Shown in pieces: positions 62,781 through 64,000 of a stretch of DNA of 64,000 nucleotides; the first letter of the stretch is position 1; the number at the start of each line of letters is the position of its first letter. This DNA comes from Nocardioides sp. BGMRC 2183 (lineage in GTDB: Bacteria > Actinomycetota > Actinomycetes > Propionibacteriales > Nocardioidaceae): the NCBI GenBank assembly GCA_008123405.1, contig VSSA01000017.1:1-64000 (forward strand). The letters run 5' to 3'. Both the position numbers and the translations under genes were made by a program. The notes below the pieces were generated by a model. That model was given only the letters and a program-made list of their open reading frames with translations. It made no database searches and had not been told where the DNA came from.

Positions 62781-64000
62781 GTGAAGTCCCCCATCCGCCG
62801 CCGCATCGCGGCCACCGTCACCGCTGTCGCCCTGATCTCCCTCTCCGCTTGCGGCGCCTCCCAGGAGAGCCAGAGCGCCACGACCACCGCCGCGGCCGTC
62901 GCGACCGCGCAGGAGGCGGCCCGCGGCAGCAGCAACTACGTCACCGATCTGGCCGACACGCATGCCGACGCCGACGACACCGAGTACGACGCCGACGGCG
63001 CCACCACGATCGCGCTCGCCGACGGTGGGAGCGAGGTCGACGGGGAGGGCGCCGCGGTCGACGGGGACGTGGTGACGATCTCCGAGCCGGGCACCTACCT
63101 GGTCTCCGGGACACTCAGCGACGGACAACTCGTCGTGGACTCGGCCGCCGACGGAAAGGTCCGGATCGTGCTGGACGGGGCCGACATCACCTCCTCGACC
63201 ACCTCCCCACTGCTGATCACCGAGGCGGACGAAGCCGTCCTGGTCCTGGCCGACGGCTCCGCCAACACCGTGAGCGACGGCAAGGCCTCGGGCGAGGACG
63301 ACGAGGAGGACGACGCCCCGAACGCCACCGTCTACTCGATGGCGGACCTGACCATCGCAGGCACCGGCTCCCTCGAGGTGAGCGGTGTCAGCGCCGACGG
63401 CATCACCAGCAAGGACGGCCTGGTGATCCTCGCCGGCGACCTGACCGTCGACGCCGCCGACGACGGCATCCGCGGCAAGGACTACCTGGTCCTCGAGGAC
63501 GGCACGATCGACGTCACCGCGGCAGGGGACGCTCTGAAGGCAGACAACGACGCCGAGGGCGAGCTCGGCTCCCTCCTGATCGACGGCGGCGCTCTCACCG
63601 TTGACGCCGGCGACGACGCGGTGAAGGCGGAGGGCGCGATGACAGTGAACGGCGGCACCGTCGAGGTCACCGCCTCGGTCGAGGGCCTCGAGGCCGCCGA
63701 CCTGCAGATCAACAACGGCACGATCGACGTCACCGCCTCCGACGACGGGATCAACGTCGCCGGCCCGGATGCTGTCGTCGATGCCATCACCGAGGCCGAA
63801 GGCGACACCGACCGCGAGATGCCCTCCCCGCCCACCGACGGCGAGATGCCCGAGATGCCCGAAGGCGGCGAGATGCCCTCCCCGCCCGCCGACGGCGAGA
63901 TGCCGGAGATGCCCACCGACGGCGAACTGCCGGAAGGCGGCCCAGGCGGTGGCGCAGGCGGCGGCATGGGCGGCGGCACGGAGACCGACACCGGCGGAGT
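62781..64000 (+). CDS. Cthe_2159-type carbohydrate-binding domain lipoprotein, cut by the window end
   Basis: At least 406 residues, incomplete at the 3' end. GTG 62781 has GAGGAG 7 bp upstream. Lipobox LSAC (Cys near 22), then an acidic linker, then a beta-helical Cthe_2159 domain with repeated turns: IVLDGADITSS, DLTIAGTGSLEVSGVSADGIT, LVILAGDLTVDAADDGIRG, LLIDGGALTVDAGDDAVKAEG. After ~340 the segment EMPSPPADGEMPEMP repeats, then Gly-rich. Family members bind polysaccharides with calcium. The Met/Pro/Glu repeat is unlike the family's norm. Confidence 0.88.
   Translation, partial: MKSPIRRRIAATVTAVALISLSACGASQESQSATTTAAAVATAQEAARGSSNYVTDLADTHADADDTEYDADGATTIALADGGSEVDGEGAAVDGDVVTISEPGTYLVSGTLSDGQLVVDSAADGKVRIVLDGADITSSTTSPLLITEADEAVLVLADGSANTVSDGKASGEDDEEDDAPNATVYSMADLTIAGTGSLEVSGVSADGITSKDGLVILAGDLTVDAADDGIRGKDYLVLEDGTIDVTAAGDALKADNDAEGELGSLLIDGGALTVDAGDDAVKAEGAMTVNGGTVEVTASVEGLEAADLQINNGTIDVTASDDGINVAGPDAVVDAITEAEGDTDREMPSPPTDGEMPEMPEGGEMPSPPADGEMPEMPTDGELPEGGPGGGAGGGMGGGTETDTGG

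Overview
The window is high-GC DNA (roughly 70% G+C) from an actinobacterium. Gene content and order fit the Propionibacteriales (Nocardioides-like), but no rRNA or marker lineage gene is present, so the genus is an inference. Supporting signs are a mycothiol-dependent isomerase family gene, a 13E12-type HNH gene behind a LexA box, DUF4245/DUF4032/DUF5302 proteins, GTG starts, ATGA/GTGA stop-start overlaps and many genes that look leaderless.

Bases 1-18,200 hold core housekeeping genes on the minus strand: rplM-rpsI, glmM, then acpS-nnrE/D-alr-hydrolase-(GNAT-TsaE fusion)-tsaB-rimI-tsaD, with coaA divergent from acpS. Between glmM and coaA sit an ABC-2 exporter, an MmpL-like transporter divergent from a NarL-type two-component system, and a lipoprotein. 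From 18 to 30 kb come a GGDEF protein, citrate synthase, an acyl-CoA synthetase, an HtrA-like protease, an ABC-F protein, a DinB-fold isomerase, a zinc alcohol dehydrogenase, a SIMPL protein, an RsmC-like methyltransferase and truA. TruA faces a pseudouridine breakdown pair (psuK-psuG) across only 30 bp. Next are xseA-xseB, metP-metS, DUF4245, the HNH gene, a molybdate uptake operon (mop-modA-modB-modC), glpX and two hydrolases.

From 44 to 50 kb is a sugar ABC transporter (binding protein, two permeases, ATPase) with a CRP-like palindrome ahead of the binding protein, then a DUF4032 kinase-fold gene. From 50 to 60 kb a long minus-strand operon starts at a TPP riboswitch: thiE-thiO-thiS-thiG-tenI/thiE2-thiD-thiC, coupled by a stop-start overlap to a secreted tandem-repeat protein, then an asparaginase and a GH13 glucosidase. 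The right end has an arylamine N-acetyltransferase, an SRPBCC protein, a flavin monooxygenase and a truncated Cthe_2159-type lipoprotein.

The most unusual material is non-coding: a family of 105-170 bp inverted-repeat-bounded elements sharing a core (one inserted in frame, exactly 53 codons, in the second thiE-like gene); a 22-bp iterated repeat at three places around the thi operon, one read as the C-terminus of ThiO; a 21-bp motif whose hairpin contains the stop codons of two convergent genes; and a -10 box placed 6-7 bp before the start codon at about fourteen genes.
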